A stretch of DNA of 64,000 bases from Streptomyces candidus (GCF_014207445.1 NZ_JACHEM010000009.1:124001-188000), one strand, 5' to 3'; counted from the stretch's first letter, positions 33,462-42,617 are shown. A program made the numbers and translations. Notes: generated by a model not told the origin, from the letters alone.

Positions 33462-34463
33462 ATGTCCGCGCGACCATCGCGTCAGGTGGCGGCCGAGTAC
33501 CGGATCGAGGACCTGGCACAGCTCAGCGGCGCCACGGTCCGTACGATCCGCGCCTACCAGGACCGCGGGCTGCTTCCCCGGCCGGAGCGCCGCGGGAGGG
33601 CCAATGTGTACGGGGATCCGCATCTGGCCAGACTGCGCCAGATCGCCGACCTCCTGGAACGCGGTTACACGCTGGCCAGTATCAAGGAGCTGCTGGACGC
33701 GTGGGACGCGGGACGGGGCCTCGGCGGGGTGCTCGGCCTGGTCGCGGAGGTGGGCGGGCCGTGGACCGACGAGGAGCCGGGCCGCATCTCACGGACAGAG
33801 CTGGACGCGCGGTTCGGCGGCCTACGCGACGAGGCGGCGGTGACGGAGGCGGTCGCGCTGGGCGTACTGGAGAGGCTTCCGGACCGGGACGACGAGTTTC
33901 TCGTACCGTCGCCGCAGGAGCTGGCGGTGGCCGCGGAGCTGCACGCGGCCGGGGTGCCGCTGGCGGCGATCTCGGGGCACCTGTGGGAACTGCGCGGGCA
34001 GGTCGAGCACATAGCGTCGCGATTCCTGGAGTTCACCACCGAGCACGTCTTCGCCCGCTACCTCGGTCACCGGCCGCCGAAGGACGCGGACGCGGCGGAG
34101 GCGGCCGCACTCGTACGGAGGCTGCGCCCCCTCGCGCAGCAGAGCGTGGACGCCGAACTCGCCCGCGCCATGCGGTTGTTCGCGACACGGCACCTTCAGC
34201 AGCACCTGGGGACCGTGCCCCCGCCGGCACCGGAGGAGGAGACGCTCGCCGTCGGGCCGGAGAAGGGGTCGCGCTCCGCGGGGCCGACGGAGGAGAGGGT
34301 GGCGCTGCCGGCATCCCTGGTCGCCGCTGTGCGGGATCTGGTGGGATACGAGAATGTTGCGGCCTTTGTCGCAGCGGCCACCGAACGCGAGATCCAGGCG
34401 CGCACCCTGGATGCGCTGGCTTCCACACCGCGGGATACCGCGAAATTTGACAAATCACTCTAA
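33462..34463 (+). CDS. MerR-family transcriptional regulator
   Basis: This is 333 residues. ATG 33462 is preceded by GGGAGTAAGC. The N-terminal MerR helix-turn-helix is at about 12-80 (YRIEDLAQLSGATVRTIRAYQDRGLLPRPERRGRANVYGD landmarks). A long C-terminal helical effector region follows (about 85-270). The last 50 residues (PASLVAAVRDLVGYENVAAFVAAATEREIQARTLDALA landmarks) resemble a ParD/RHH-like amphipathic segment. It has no Cys cluster, so it is not a metal or redox MerR. It lies 66 bp after the truncated hydrolase in the same direction and probably regulates this operon. Confidence 0.87.
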   Translation: MSARPSRQVAAEYRIEDLAQLSGATVRTIRAYQDRGLLPRPERRGRANVYGDPHLARLRQIADLLERGYTLASIKELLDAWDAGRGLGGVLGLVAEVGGPWTDEEPGRISRTELDARFGGLRDEAAVTEAVALGVLERLPDRDDEFLVPSPQELAVAAELHAAGVPLAAISGHLWELRGQVEHIASRFLEFTTEHVFARYLGHRPPKDADAAEAAALVRRLRPLAQQSVDAELARAMRLFATRHLQQHLGTVPPPAPEEETLAVGPEKGSRSAGPTEERVALPASLVAAVRDLVGYENVAAFVAAATEREIQARTLDALASTPRDTAKFDKSL

Positions 34464-34475
34464 AGAGTCCGCGAG

Positions 34476-34529
34476 TTATCCACAGATTCGCTCTTTCCAC
34501 TGTGGAAAAGGGGCCCTGGCTGTGGATTA
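34476..34529. other. DnaA-box-like cluster upstream of the kptA-like gene
   Basis: TTATCCACA (34476-34484), TGTGGAAAA (34501-34509, reverse of TTTTCCACA) and TGTGGATTA (34521-34529, reverse of TAATCCACA) occur within 54 bases. The middle one is part of a near-palindrome TTTCCAC/TGTGGAAA. Confidence 0.5.
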
Positions 34530-34598
34530 CTCAGAACTGGCGTGCCGGGAACGAGAATTCGGATGCGCCCCCGTCGTACTCTCCGGGACCCTGCCGCC

Positions 34599-35162
34599 AT
34601 GGACGAACAACGTGCGGTGCAGGTGTCGAAGTACCTCTCGAAGCATCTGCGGCACCAGCCCGAGCGCATCGGCATCACTCTCGACGCACACGGCTGGGTG
34701 GAGATCGACACCCTGCTCCGGGCAGCCGCGGAACACGGCTTCCCCCTCAGCCGCGCCGAGCTGGACCACGTCGTCGCCGTCAACGACAAGCAGCGCTTCG
34801 CAGTACGGGACGACGCACCGGGCCGCGGCCCGCTGATCCGTGCCAGCCAGGGCCACACGGTCGGCGTCGACCTCGCCCTGCCGCCCGCCGAGCCGCCCGC
34901 GTACCTCTTTCACGGCACCCACCCCCGCGCCCTGGCGGCGATCCGCGCCGAGGGCCTGCGTCCCATGGCCTGCGACGATGTCCATCTCTCGCCCGACCGG
35001 GAGACGGCCACCCGGGTCGGCTCCCGCCGGGGCCGGCCGGTGGTGCTGTCCGTGGACGCGGGGGCGATGCACCGCGCGGGACACGTCTTCAGGGTCAGCG
35101 CCAACGGGGTGTGGCTGACGGCGTGCGTGCCGACGCGCTTCTTGCGCTTCCCGGACTCCTGA
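34599..35162 (+). CDS. kptA: RNA 2'-phosphotransferase (Tpt1/KptA)
   Basis: This is 187 residues from ATG 34599. The N-terminal domain is ISKxLSxxLRHxP-like (VSKYLSKHLRHQPERIGITLDAHGW by landmarks), with the catalytic Arg/His. The C-terminal ADP-ribosyltransferase-like domain has LFHGTHPRALAAI, VHLSPDRETATRVG and GHVFRVSANGVWLTACVP. Tpt1 removes a 2'-phosphate from RNA using NAD+, as in fungal tRNA splicing. Bacteria lack that splicing route, so the bacterial substrate (2'-phospho RNA, or ADP-ribosylated ends) is uncertain. No ribosome site is seen. Confidence 0.9.
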   Translation: MDEQRAVQVSKYLSKHLRHQPERIGITLDAHGWVEIDTLLRAAAEHGFPLSRAELDHVVAVNDKQRFAVRDDAPGRGPLIRASQGHTVGVDLALPPAEPPAYLFHGTHPRALAAIRAEGLRPMACDDVHLSPDRETATRVGSRRGRPVVLSVDAGAMHRAGHVFRVSANGVWLTACVPTRFLRFPDS

Positions 35163-35305
35163 AAGGGCTTCCCCCTCCCCGACGAGGGGCTTCGACGACG
35201 TGTGCCCGCGTCACGCGGGACGACTGCCCGGTGCACAAAAGACGCCTGCCCACTTCCCGAAGAGGGCCCCCGCGACGAGCAACTCCACAGCCGCGGCGAA
35301 GCCCG

Positions 35306-35311
35306 TAGAGT
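35306..35311 (+). promoter_or_regulatory. -10-like box predicting a leaderless mRNA for the LLM oxidoreductase
   Basis: TAGAGT lies seven bases before the ATG at 35319 and there is no Shine-Dalgarno sequence, so transcription would start at or next to the start codon. No good -35 match is visible. Confidence 0.4.
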
Positions 35312-35318
35312 CGGGATC

Positions 35319-36233
35319 ATGCGTCTGAGCACTGTGATTCTGCCGATCCGTCGCTGGCACGAGGGAGGCAGGGAGGTCTGGCAGCGGGCCGAGGAACTGG
35401 GCTTCCACACCGCTTACACCTACGACCACCTTTCCTGGCGGGTGCCGTTCCGCGAGGGTCCGTGGTTCGGTGCGCTGCCGACCCTGACCGCCGCCGCGTC
35501 CGCCACCGACCGGATGCGGCTGGGTACGCTCGTCACCTCGCCCAACTTCCGCCACCCGGTGACCCTGGCCAAGGAACTGATCTCGCTCGACGACATCAGC
35601 GACGGACGCGTCACCCTGGGCATCGGTGCGGGCAGCGCGGGCGGCTTCGACGCGACGGCGCTGCTGCCGGAGGGTGCGCAGCCGTGGACGCCGCGCGAGC
35701 GGGCCGACCGGTTCGCGGAGTTCGTACCGCTGCTGGACCGGCTGCTGACCGAGGACGCCGTGACGCACGAGGGCCGGTTCTTCTCGGCGGGCGACGTACG
35801 GAACATCCCCGGGTGCCTCCAGCGCCCCCGGTTGCCGTTCGCGGTGGCGGCGACCGGGCCGCGCGGACTGAAACTGGCGGCGCGGCACGGCCAGGCGTGG
35901 GTGACCACCGGGGACCCCAAGCTCTTCGCGGAGGGCACACCGGACCAGTCCCTGGAAGCGATCCGGGGGCAGGTCGCCAAACTGGGGTCGGCCTGCGAGG
36001 AGATCGGGCGGGACGCGGGGGAGCTGGGCAAGACCCTGCTGACCGGGTTCACCCCGGACCGGCCGCTCGACTCCCTCGACGCGTTCGTGGATTTCGCGGG
36101 CCGGCACACGGAGCTGGGGATCGACGAGATCGTGCTGCACTGGCCGATCGCCGGAACCCAGTTCGCGGCGGACGAGAAGGTCTTTGAGCAGATCGCGAGC
36201 GAGGGGCTCGCCCAGCTCGGAAACCGCGGCTGA
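35319..36233 (+). CDS. LLM-class F420/flavin-dependent oxidoreductase
   Basis: This is 304 residues. It is a bacterial-luciferase-like TIM barrel, recognised by MRLSTVILPIRRWHEGGREVWQRAEELGFHTAYTYDHLSW (start), LTAAASATDRMRLGTLVTSPNFRHPVTLAKELISLDDISDGRVTLGIGAG and PFAVAATGPRGLKLAARHGQAWVTTG (landmarks only). Actinobacterial members use F420 or FMN; the cofactor and substrate cannot be told here. It is a stand-alone gene with a predicted leaderless start, 82 bp before the HAD gene. Confidence 0.88.
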   Translation: MRLSTVILPIRRWHEGGREVWQRAEELGFHTAYTYDHLSWRVPFREGPWFGALPTLTAAASATDRMRLGTLVTSPNFRHPVTLAKELISLDDISDGRVTLGIGAGSAGGFDATALLPEGAQPWTPRERADRFAEFVPLLDRLLTEDAVTHEGRFFSAGDVRNIPGCLQRPRLPFAVAATGPRGLKLAARHGQAWVTTGDPKLFAEGTPDQSLEAIRGQVAKLGSACEEIGRDAGELGKTLLTGFTPDRPLDSLDAFVDFAGRHTELGIDEIVLHWPIAGTQFAADEKVFEQIASEGLAQLGNRG

Positions 36234-36315
36234 GCGGAAGGCCCCGTTCCGGACCTGCCCTCTCAGATGTGCACGCTTTCGCACGTCCGTGCGTTCCATG
36301 CGAGAAGATGAAACG

Positions 36316-37212
36316 GTGACCTCAGCTATCGACCCTCGCTCCCTCCCGACCGCGGGGACCGGCGCAGTCCCCGCCGTCGCCCCACGCCTGATCGCCACCG
36401 ACCTCGACGGCACCCTGCTGCGCGACGACAAGACCGTCTCGGAGCGCACCGTCGCGGCTCTCGCCTCCGCCGAGGCCGCCGGCATCGAGGTGTTCTTCGT
36501 GACCGGCCGCCCGGCCCGCTGGATGGACGTGGTCAGTGCGCACGTCCACGGCCACGGCCTCGCGATCTGCGCGAACGGCGCCGCGGTCGTCGACCTGCAC
36601 GCGGGAGGTGAGCTGATCGAGGTGCGCCCGCTGGAGCGGGCCGACGCCCTCTCCACCGTCGCCGCGCTGCGCGCCGTCGCGCCGGGCACGTCGTTCGCGG
36701 TGGAGCTGACCACCGGCATCCACTACGAGCCCGCATACCCGCCGTTCCAGTTCGACGCGGCGGCTAGCATCGCCACCGCCGAGGAACTGCTGCACGAGGA
36801 GAGTCCGGGCAGCGGCGCCGCGGTGATCAAGCTGCTGGCCCACCACCCGTCCCTCACCCCGGACGACTTCCTGGACCTGGCCCGTGCAACGGTCGCCGAC
36901 TTCGGCTCGGTCACCCGCTCCAGCCCGACCGCACTCCTGGAGATCAGCGGCCTGGGCGTCTCCAAGGCGAGCACCCTGGCCCGCTGCTGCGCCGAGCGCG
37001 GCATTTCGCCCGAGGAGGTCGTGGCCTTCGGCGACATGCCCAACGACATCGAGATGCTCGCCTGGGCGGGCCGTTCGTACGCCATGGGCAACGCCCACCC
37101 GGCGGTCCTGGCCGCCGCCTCCGGCCGCACGGCTCCCAACAACGAGGACGGCGTCGCGGTCGTCATCGAACGCATCCTGGCCGGGCACTACGACGGGCCG
37201 ACCGAGGACTGA
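36316..37212 (+). CDS. HAD-superfamily (Cof-type) phosphatase, second copy
   Basis: This is 298 residues from GTG 36316; ATG 36298 is the alternative. Motif I is DLDGTLLRDDKTVS, the motif II region is FFVTGRPARWMD, the motif III Lys lies in GLGVSKASTLARCCAERG, and motif IV is FGDMPNDIEMLAWAG. It has the same cap type and layout as the HAD at 23121 but differs enough in the cap (THYEPAYPPFQFDA region) to have another substrate. It is probably a cytosolic sugar-phosphate or nucleotide phosphatase. It is transcribed towards the kinase gene; the gap of 48 bp between the stops is GC-rich. Confidence 0.9.
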   Translation: MTSAIDPRSLPTAGTGAVPAVAPRLIATDLDGTLLRDDKTVSERTVAALASAEAAGIEVFFVTGRPARWMDVVSAHVHGHGLAICANGAAVVDLHAGGELIEVRPLERADALSTVAALRAVAPGTSFAVELTTGIHYEPAYPPFQFDAAASIATAEELLHEESPGSGAAVIKLLAHHPSLTPDDFLDLARATVADFGSVTRSSPTALLEISGLGVSKASTLARCCAERGISPEEVVAFGDMPNDIEMLAWAGRSYAMGNAHPAVLAAASGRTAPNNEDGVAVVIERILAGHYDGPTED

Positions 37213-37260
37213 CACCGGCTCCGCGGGGCCCGGGTCGCGCCCCCCTACAACGCGCCCCTC

Positions 37261-39015
37261 CTACAGAGGGGCCTCCCACACCACCGCGGTTCCGCCGCCC
37301 CCGTCGCCCAGTCCCGGCCCGTACGAGCTGGAGCCGCCCAGCGCCTCCGCCCGCCGTGCCAGGTTCCGCAGCCCGCTGCGCCGGCCGCCCTCCGGAATGC
37401 CCACACCGTCGTCCGCGACGGTGAGCCGCACCGAGCGGCGGCCGTCGGCCAGGGTCGCCGTGGCGTCGACGACGACCTCGATCCGTGAGGCGTCCGCGTG
37501 CCGGAAGGCGTTCGACAGCGTTTCCCGCAGCGCCGCGACAAGGTTCTTGCCCGTGAGTTCGCCGACCAGCGCGTCCACCGGTCCGACGAAGCGGTGCGCG
37601 GGTTTGAAGCCCAGCGGCACCGACGCCATGTTGATCTCCCGCAGCACCCTGGTGCGCAGCCCGGACGGTGCCTCCGCCGGCCCCTGCTGGAGGGCGAAGA
37701 TCGCCGTGCGGATCTCCTGGATGGTGACGTCCAGCTCGTCCACGGCCTTGCCCACGCCCACCTGCACCTCGGGCACGATCGACCTGCGCTGTGCGCTCTC
37801 CAGCATCATCCCCGTCGCGAACAGCCGCTGGATGACGAGATCGTGCAGGTCACGGGCGATCCGGTCGCGGTCCTCATACACCGCGAGCCGCTCCCGGTCA
37901 CGCTGCGACTCCGCCATCATCAGCGCCAGCGCCGCCTGCGAGGCGAACTGCGTCGCCAGGGTCCGCTCCGCCTCGGTGAACTGCTTCCCGCCCCGGGCCC
38001 GCGGGGTGGCGAGCGCGCCCAGTACCCGGCCGCCGCTGTGCAACGGCAGCAGCATGCTCGGCCCGTACCGCTGGGAGAGCTTCGTGATCATGCGCGGGTC
38101 GGTGGCGGAGTCCTGTACGAACACCGCCTCCCCGGCCAGCAGCAGCGCCACGATCGGACTCTCCACCGGAATCACCTGGCCCAGCGACTCCCCGGGATTG
38201 TCCGCGGAGACCGCCGCGATCTCCAGACCGCCCTCGGCGGCCGGCAGCAGCACCATGCCCGCCGCCGAGTCCGCCAGCCGACGCGCCTGTTCGGCGACCA
38301 CGGTGAGCGCGTCGTCCACGCCCTCACCGGACAGCAGAGCGGTCGTCACCGCCACCGACCCGTCGATCCACCGCTCCCGCTGGCGCGCCGCTTCGTACAG
38401 CCGGGCGTTGCCGATGGCGATGCCCGCCTCCGTGGCCAGCACCCGCAGCATGTGCAGGTCGTAGTCGTTGAACTCCTCCGCGCCCTTCTTCTCGGCCAGG
38501 TAGAGGTTGCCGAAGATCCTGTCCTGCACCCGGATCGGCACACCGAGGAAAGTCCGCATCGGCGGGTGGTGCGGTGGAAAGCCCTCGAAACGGGGATCGG
38601 CCGTCAGGTCCGCCAGCCGTAGCGGCTCCGGGTCCGCGATGAGAGCCCCCAACAGCCCCTTGTGCCCGGCCGGCAGCCGTCCGATGGCCGCTGCCTCGGT
38701 CCCGCTGACGCCGTGTGTCACGAAGTCCGAGAGCCCCTCGCCCTCGTCGTCGACGACCCCGATCGCCGCGTACCGGGCGTCCGCCAGCTCGGCAGCCGTC
38801 TCGCAGATCCGGTCCAGGGTGGAGTGCAGTTCCAGACCGGTACCCACTGACCGCATGGCCTCCAACAAGTGCGGCACCCGGGCGGTGAGCTCGGTCGACA
38901 GCCCCTGGAGGCCGCGGGTCGCCTCCGCTGCCGCGGCAAGCGAGTCATGGGAGGCAACCCCGCCGTGGGGCGGCGGCGAATCCGCTGAGGCGGGCGGGTC
39001 CTGCTGCACTGACAT
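37261..39015 (-). CDS. Double-GAF sensor histidine kinase (DevS/DosT-like)
   Basis: This is 584 residues from ATG 39015 (GAAGAGC upstream). GAF-A covers about 50-205 with GFPPHHPPMRTFLGVPIRV, the segment that in mycobacterial DosS/DosT holds the proximal haem His. GAF-B covers about 225-380. A HisKA_3 domain has the phospho-His in RDRIARDLHDLVIQRLFA (about 405-420), and the HATPase has ETLSNAFRHADAS and VADDGVGIPEGG. It is a soluble kinase. No response regulator gene is adjacent, so it is an orphan that must act on a distant NarL-type regulator. Its position 20 bp after the cydDC gene on the same strand suggests oxygen or redox sensing. Confidence 0.9.
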   Translation of the reverse strand: MSVQQDPPASADSPPPHGGVASHDSLAAAAEATRGLQGLSTELTARVPHLLEAMRSVGTGLELHSTLDRICETAAELADARYAAIGVVDDEGEGLSDFVTHGVSGTEAAAIGRLPAGHKGLLGALIADPEPLRLADLTADPRFEGFPPHHPPMRTFLGVPIRVQDRIFGNLYLAEKKGAEEFNDYDLHMLRVLATEAGIAIGNARLYEAARQRERWIDGSVAVTTALLSGEGVDDALTVVAEQARRLADSAAGMVLLPAAEGGLEIAAVSADNPGESLGQVIPVESPIVALLLAGEAVFVQDSATDPRMITKLSQRYGPSMLLPLHSGGRVLGALATPRARGGKQFTEAERTLATQFASQAALALMMAESQRDRERLAVYEDRDRIARDLHDLVIQRLFATGMMLESAQRRSIVPEVQVGVGKAVDELDVTIQEIRTAIFALQQGPAEAPSGLRTRVLREINMASVPLGFKPAHRFVGPVDALVGELTGKNLVAALRETLSNAFRHADASRIEVVVDATATLADGRRSVRLTVADDGVGIPEGGRRSGLRNLARRAEALGGSSSYGPGLGDGGGGTAVVWEAPL

Positions 39016-39035
39016 GCTCTTCAGACTAGTTAGTC

Positions 39036-42000
39036 CTATTTGCAGGGGAAAGTCGACTGTGCAGCGGTTGCACCCGCTTGCGCTGCCGGTTCCACCGCCC
39101 TCTCCCGCTCCAGCATCCGCCGCAGCGCACCCTCGCTCCTGGCCAGCACGGCGAACTCCCCGCGCTGCACCACTCGGCCCGCGTCCAGCACCAGTACCTC
39201 GTCCACCGCCTCCAGCCCATGCAACCGGTGCGTGATCAACACCGTCGTACGCCCTTCCGTGGCAGCGAGAAGGTCGGTGGTCAGCGCGTCCGCCGTCGAC
39301 AGATCCAAGTGCTCGGCCGGTTCGTCCAGCACGAGTACGGGGAAATCCGCCAACAGCGCCCTGGCCAGAGCGAGTCGCTGCCGCTGCCCGCCGGACAGCC
39401 GCGCCCCGTGCTCACCCACGAGCGTGTCGAGCCCGGCGGGCAGCGTCTCCACCCACTCGCGCAGCCGGGCCCGACCGAGCGCGTCCCACAGCTCCGCGTC
39501 GTCCGCGCCGGTCCTGGCCAGCCGCAGGTTCTCCCGTACGGAACTGTCGAAGAGATGCGCGTCCTGCGCGCACAGCCCCACCATCCGTCGCACCTCGTCC
39601 CCGTCGAGCGCGTCGGCGGCCACTCCGCCGAGGGTGTAGGTCCCCCGCTCAGCGTCCAGGAACCGGAGGAGCACTTGAGCGAGGGTCGTCTTGCCTGCCC
39701 CGCTCGTGCCGATGACCGCGATCCGTTTCCCGGCCTCAAGGGTCAGGTCCACCTCGGCGAGGGCGTGCCCCTGCTGCCCCGGATACCGCGCGGCCAAGCC
39801 CCTTACCTCCAGGGGGAAGGGCGACGCGGGCGCCTTCCCGGCCTTCTCGGGCTCCAGGACGGGCAGAGGCGCGTCCAGCACCTCGTGCACCCGCTCCGCA
39901 CTGCGCCGTACCCGTTGCCGGTACTGCACGGCCAGCGGCATCCCGGTCACCGCCTCGAACGCGGCCAGCGGCGTCAGAACCACCACCGCGAGCTGCACGC
40001 CTGCGAGCCGCCCCTCGAACACCGCCTGCACCCCGACCCAGGCCGCCGCGACCACGGTCAGCCCGCTCACCAGTGCGGACAGCCCGCCGCCCAGCGCGGT
40101 CGCCGAAGCACCCCGCGACGCGATCCGCGTCAGTATCCCGTCCGCGTCCCGCACGGCGGCGGCCCGGCGCCCGAGCGCTCCCGCCACCGTCAACTCGCCC
40201 ACCCCGCCGAGCAGGTCTGCCACCCGCACCGCCAGCGCACCCCGCGCCGGGGCCAGCCGGCGCTCCGCCCGCCGCGCCACCCATGCGCTCACCGTCGGCA
40301 CCGCCACCCCGGCGACCAGCAGACCGACGGCCAGCACCGCACCGGCCTCGGGCAACATCCACCCGGTGAACCCGACCGAGGCGACGCCCACCACCACCGC
40401 GGCCCTGGCCGGCAACGCCCAGCGCAGCCAGTAGTCCTGCAGCGCGTCGACGTCCGCCACCAGCCGTGACAGCAGGTCCCCGCGCCGTACCTCGCGCAGC
40501 CCGGCGGGCGCGATGCGCTCCAGCCGCCGGTAAACGGCGACTCGCATGTCGGCGAGCATCCGCAGCACCGCGTCGTGCGACACCAGCCGCTCCGCGTACC
40601 GGAATACGGCCCGCCCGATACCGAAGGCCCTCGTCGCGGTGACCGCCATCATCAGATACAGCACCGGCGGCTGCTCGGAAGCCCGCGAGATCAGCCATCC
40701 GGACACCGCCATGAGCCCCACGGCCGATCCCAGCGCCAGGCTGCCCAGCAGCAGCGCCAACCCGAGCCGACCCCGCTGCTCACCTGCGTCCTGCCGCACC
40801 CGGCGCAGCCAGCCGCCGCGCGTTTCACGTGAAACATCGGCGCCCGGCCCCGCTTCGGCCACCGCCCGCGCCGGGGATCGCGTACCGCCTGCCGGGCCCG
40901 CCGCCGTGTCCGGCGTTCGTGCGGGGGCCGCCTGCTCAGGCGAGAGCGGCACGGCGGGCGGGCTGGCCCCAGCACCCGCCTGCCCCAGCCGCACCACCTT
41001 GTCCGCCACCGCCAGCAGTGCCGGCCGGTGCACGACCAGCACCACGGTCCGCCCCGCCGCGAGCCGCCGCACCGCCTCGACGATCTGCGCCTCCGTCTCA
41101 CCGTCCAGCGAGGCCGTCGGCTCGTCGAGCAACAACACCGGACGGTCCGCGAGGAATGCCCTCGCCAGTGCGATCCGCTGCCGCTGTCCGGCGGAGATTC
41201 CTGCGCCGTCCTCGCCGAGCAGCGTCTCGGCCTTCTGCGGCAGCGCGGCCACGAAGTCGTACGCCCCCGCGTCCCGCAGTGCCTGGAGCACCGCCGCGTC
41301 GTCCGCGTCGGGCCGGGCCAGCCGGACGTTCTCGGCGACGGAACCGGCGAACAGGTGCGGCCGCTGCGGCACCCATGCCACACGCTCCCGCCACTTCTCC
41401 AGGGACACGGACGCCAGGTCCACGCCGCCGACCAGCACCCGCCCGGCTTCCAGCGGTACGAAGCCCAGCAGTGCGTTCAGCAGCGTCGTCTTGCCCACTC
41501 CGCTCGGCCCGACGACCGCGACCGTCTCGCCCTCCGCCACGGTCAGCGATGCCGACTCCAGCGAAGCAGCCGTCCGCCCCTCGTGCCGTACGGTCACGCC
41601 GTCGACCCGCAGCGCGACGGAAGCCGGCGGCTCTCCTGTGCCGCTCTGCGGCAGCTCACTCTCCAGGACCGCGAAAATCTCCTCGGCGGCCGACAGGCCC
41701 TCGGCCGCCGCATGGTACTGCGCCCCGACCTGCCGCAGCGGCAGATACGCCTCCGGGGCCAGAATCAGGATCACGAGCCCGGTGTACAGATCCAGGTCGC
41801 CGTGCACGAGCCGCATGCCGATGGTGACGGCGACCAGCGCCACCGACAGCGTGGCCAGCAACTCCAGTGCGAAGGACGACAGGAAGGCGATCCGCAGCGT
41901 CCTCATGGTGGCGCGCCGGTACTCCCCCGTGATCTCCCGGATCGACTCGGCCTGCGCCTTGGCACGCCCGAACACCTTGAGCGTGGGCAGCCCGGCGACC

Positions 42001-42617
42001 ACGTCCAGGAAGTGCCCGGACAGCCGCGACAGCAATTGCCACTGACGGTCCATCCGGGCCTGGGTGGCCCACCCGATGAGAATCATGAAGAGCGGGATGA
42101 GCGGCAGCGTCACCACGATGATGGCGGCCGACACCCAGTCCTCGGTGACGATCCGCGCCAGCACCGCCACCGGTACGACGACGGCCAGCCCCAGCTGCGG
42201 CAGATACCGCGAGAAGTAGTCGTCCAGCGCATCGACCCCTCGCGTGGCCAGGGCGATCAGCGAGCCCACCCGCTGTCCGCCGAGCCACCCGGGACCGAGA
42301 GCCGCTGCTCGCTCCAGCAGCCGTCCCCGCAATTCCGACTTGACCGCCGCGCTCGCCCGGTGTGCGGCGAGCTCGGTCAGCCAGGCCACGAACGCCCGGC
42401 CGAGAGCCACTGCTGCCAGCAGGATCAGGGAAGTGCGCAGCTCCGCGGCTCCCTGCCCGTCCTGGAAAGCGCCGACCACGGCCTCGGCGATGAGCATCGC
42501 CTGGGCGACGACCAGTCCCGCCCCGGCGAGTCCGAGGACCACCACCGCCGCGAGGAAGAAGCGAGTGGCACGGGCGTGGCGGAGCAGACGCGGGTCGATC
42601 GGTTTCACGTGAAACAT
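39036..42617 (-). CDS. cydDC: CydD-CydC fused ABC exporter for cytochrome bd assembly
   Basis: This is 1193 residues, a tandem of two half-transporters. The first membrane domain is at about 10-320 and its ATPase at about 345-560 (Walker A GPSGVGKTT, signature ISAGQRQRI, Walker B VLLLDEP). A Pro/Ala-rich linker spans about 560-610. The second membrane domain is at about 625-920 and its ATPase at about 945-1170 (GTSGAGKTT, LSGGQRQRL, VLVLDEP). E. coli encodes the two halves separately; they export cysteine/glutathione and are needed for bd oxidase maturation. The start ATG 42617 overlaps a parS site (encoding FHVK); GTG 42608 is an alternative start. It lies 59 bp after cydB. Confidence 0.94.
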   Translation of the reverse strand: MFHVKPIDPRLLRHARATRFFLAAVVVLGLAGAGLVVAQAMLIAEAVVGAFQDGQGAAELRTSLILLAAVALGRAFVAWLTELAAHRASAAVKSELRGRLLERAAALGPGWLGGQRVGSLIALATRGVDALDDYFSRYLPQLGLAVVVPVAVLARIVTEDWVSAAIIVVTLPLIPLFMILIGWATQARMDRQWQLLSRLSGHFLDVVAGLPTLKVFGRAKAQAESIREITGEYRRATMRTLRIAFLSSFALELLATLSVALVAVTIGMRLVHGDLDLYTGLVILILAPEAYLPLRQVGAQYHAAAEGLSAAEEIFAVLESELPQSGTGEPPASVALRVDGVTVRHEGRTAASLESASLTVAEGETVAVVGPSGVGKTTLLNALLGFVPLEAGRVLVGGVDLASVSLEKWRERVAWVPQRPHLFAGSVAENVRLARPDADDAAVLQALRDAGAYDFVAALPQKAETLLGEDGAGISAGQRQRIALARAFLADRPVLLLDEPTASLDGETEAQIVEAVRRLAAGRTVVLVVHRPALLAVADKVVRLGQAGAGASPPAVPLSPEQAAPARTPDTAAGPAGGTRSPARAVAEAGPGADVSRETRGGWLRRVRQDAGEQRGRLGLALLLGSLALGSAVGLMAVSGWLISRASEQPPVLYLMMAVTATRAFGIGRAVFRYAERLVSHDAVLRMLADMRVAVYRRLERIAPAGLREVRRGDLLSRLVADVDALQDYWLRWALPARAAVVVGVASVGFTGWMLPEAGAVLAVGLLVAGVAVPTVSAWVARRAERRLAPARGALAVRVADLLGGVGELTVAGALGRRAAAVRDADGILTRIASRGASATALGGGLSALVSGLTVVAAAWVGVQAVFEGRLAGVQLAVVVLTPLAAFEAVTGMPLAVQYRQRVRRSAERVHEVLDAPLPVLEPEKAGKAPASPFPLEVRGLAARYPGQQGHALAEVDLTLEAGKRIAVIGTSGAGKTTLAQVLLRFLDAERGTYTLGGVAADALDGDEVRRMVGLCAQDAHLFDSSVRENLRLARTGADDAELWDALGRARLREWVETLPAGLDTLVGEHGARLSGGQRQRLALARALLADFPVLVLDEPAEHLDLSTADALTTDLLAATEGRTTVLITHRLHGLEAVDEVLVLDAGRVVQRGEFAVLARSEGALRRMLERERAVEPAAQAGATAAQSTFPCK
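40822..40835. other. parS site inside the CydDC linker
   Basis: GTTTCACGTGAAAC is exact, with flanks C and A giving 15/16 of the extended palindrome. It reads VSRET in the cydDC frame and sits in the flexible inter-domain linker. Confidence 0.92.
42602..42615. other. parS site at the cydDC start codon
   Basis: An exact GTTTCACGTGAAAC overlaps the second to fifth codons of cydDC (FHVK). ParB bound here would cover the translation start region DNA. Confidence 0.92.
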
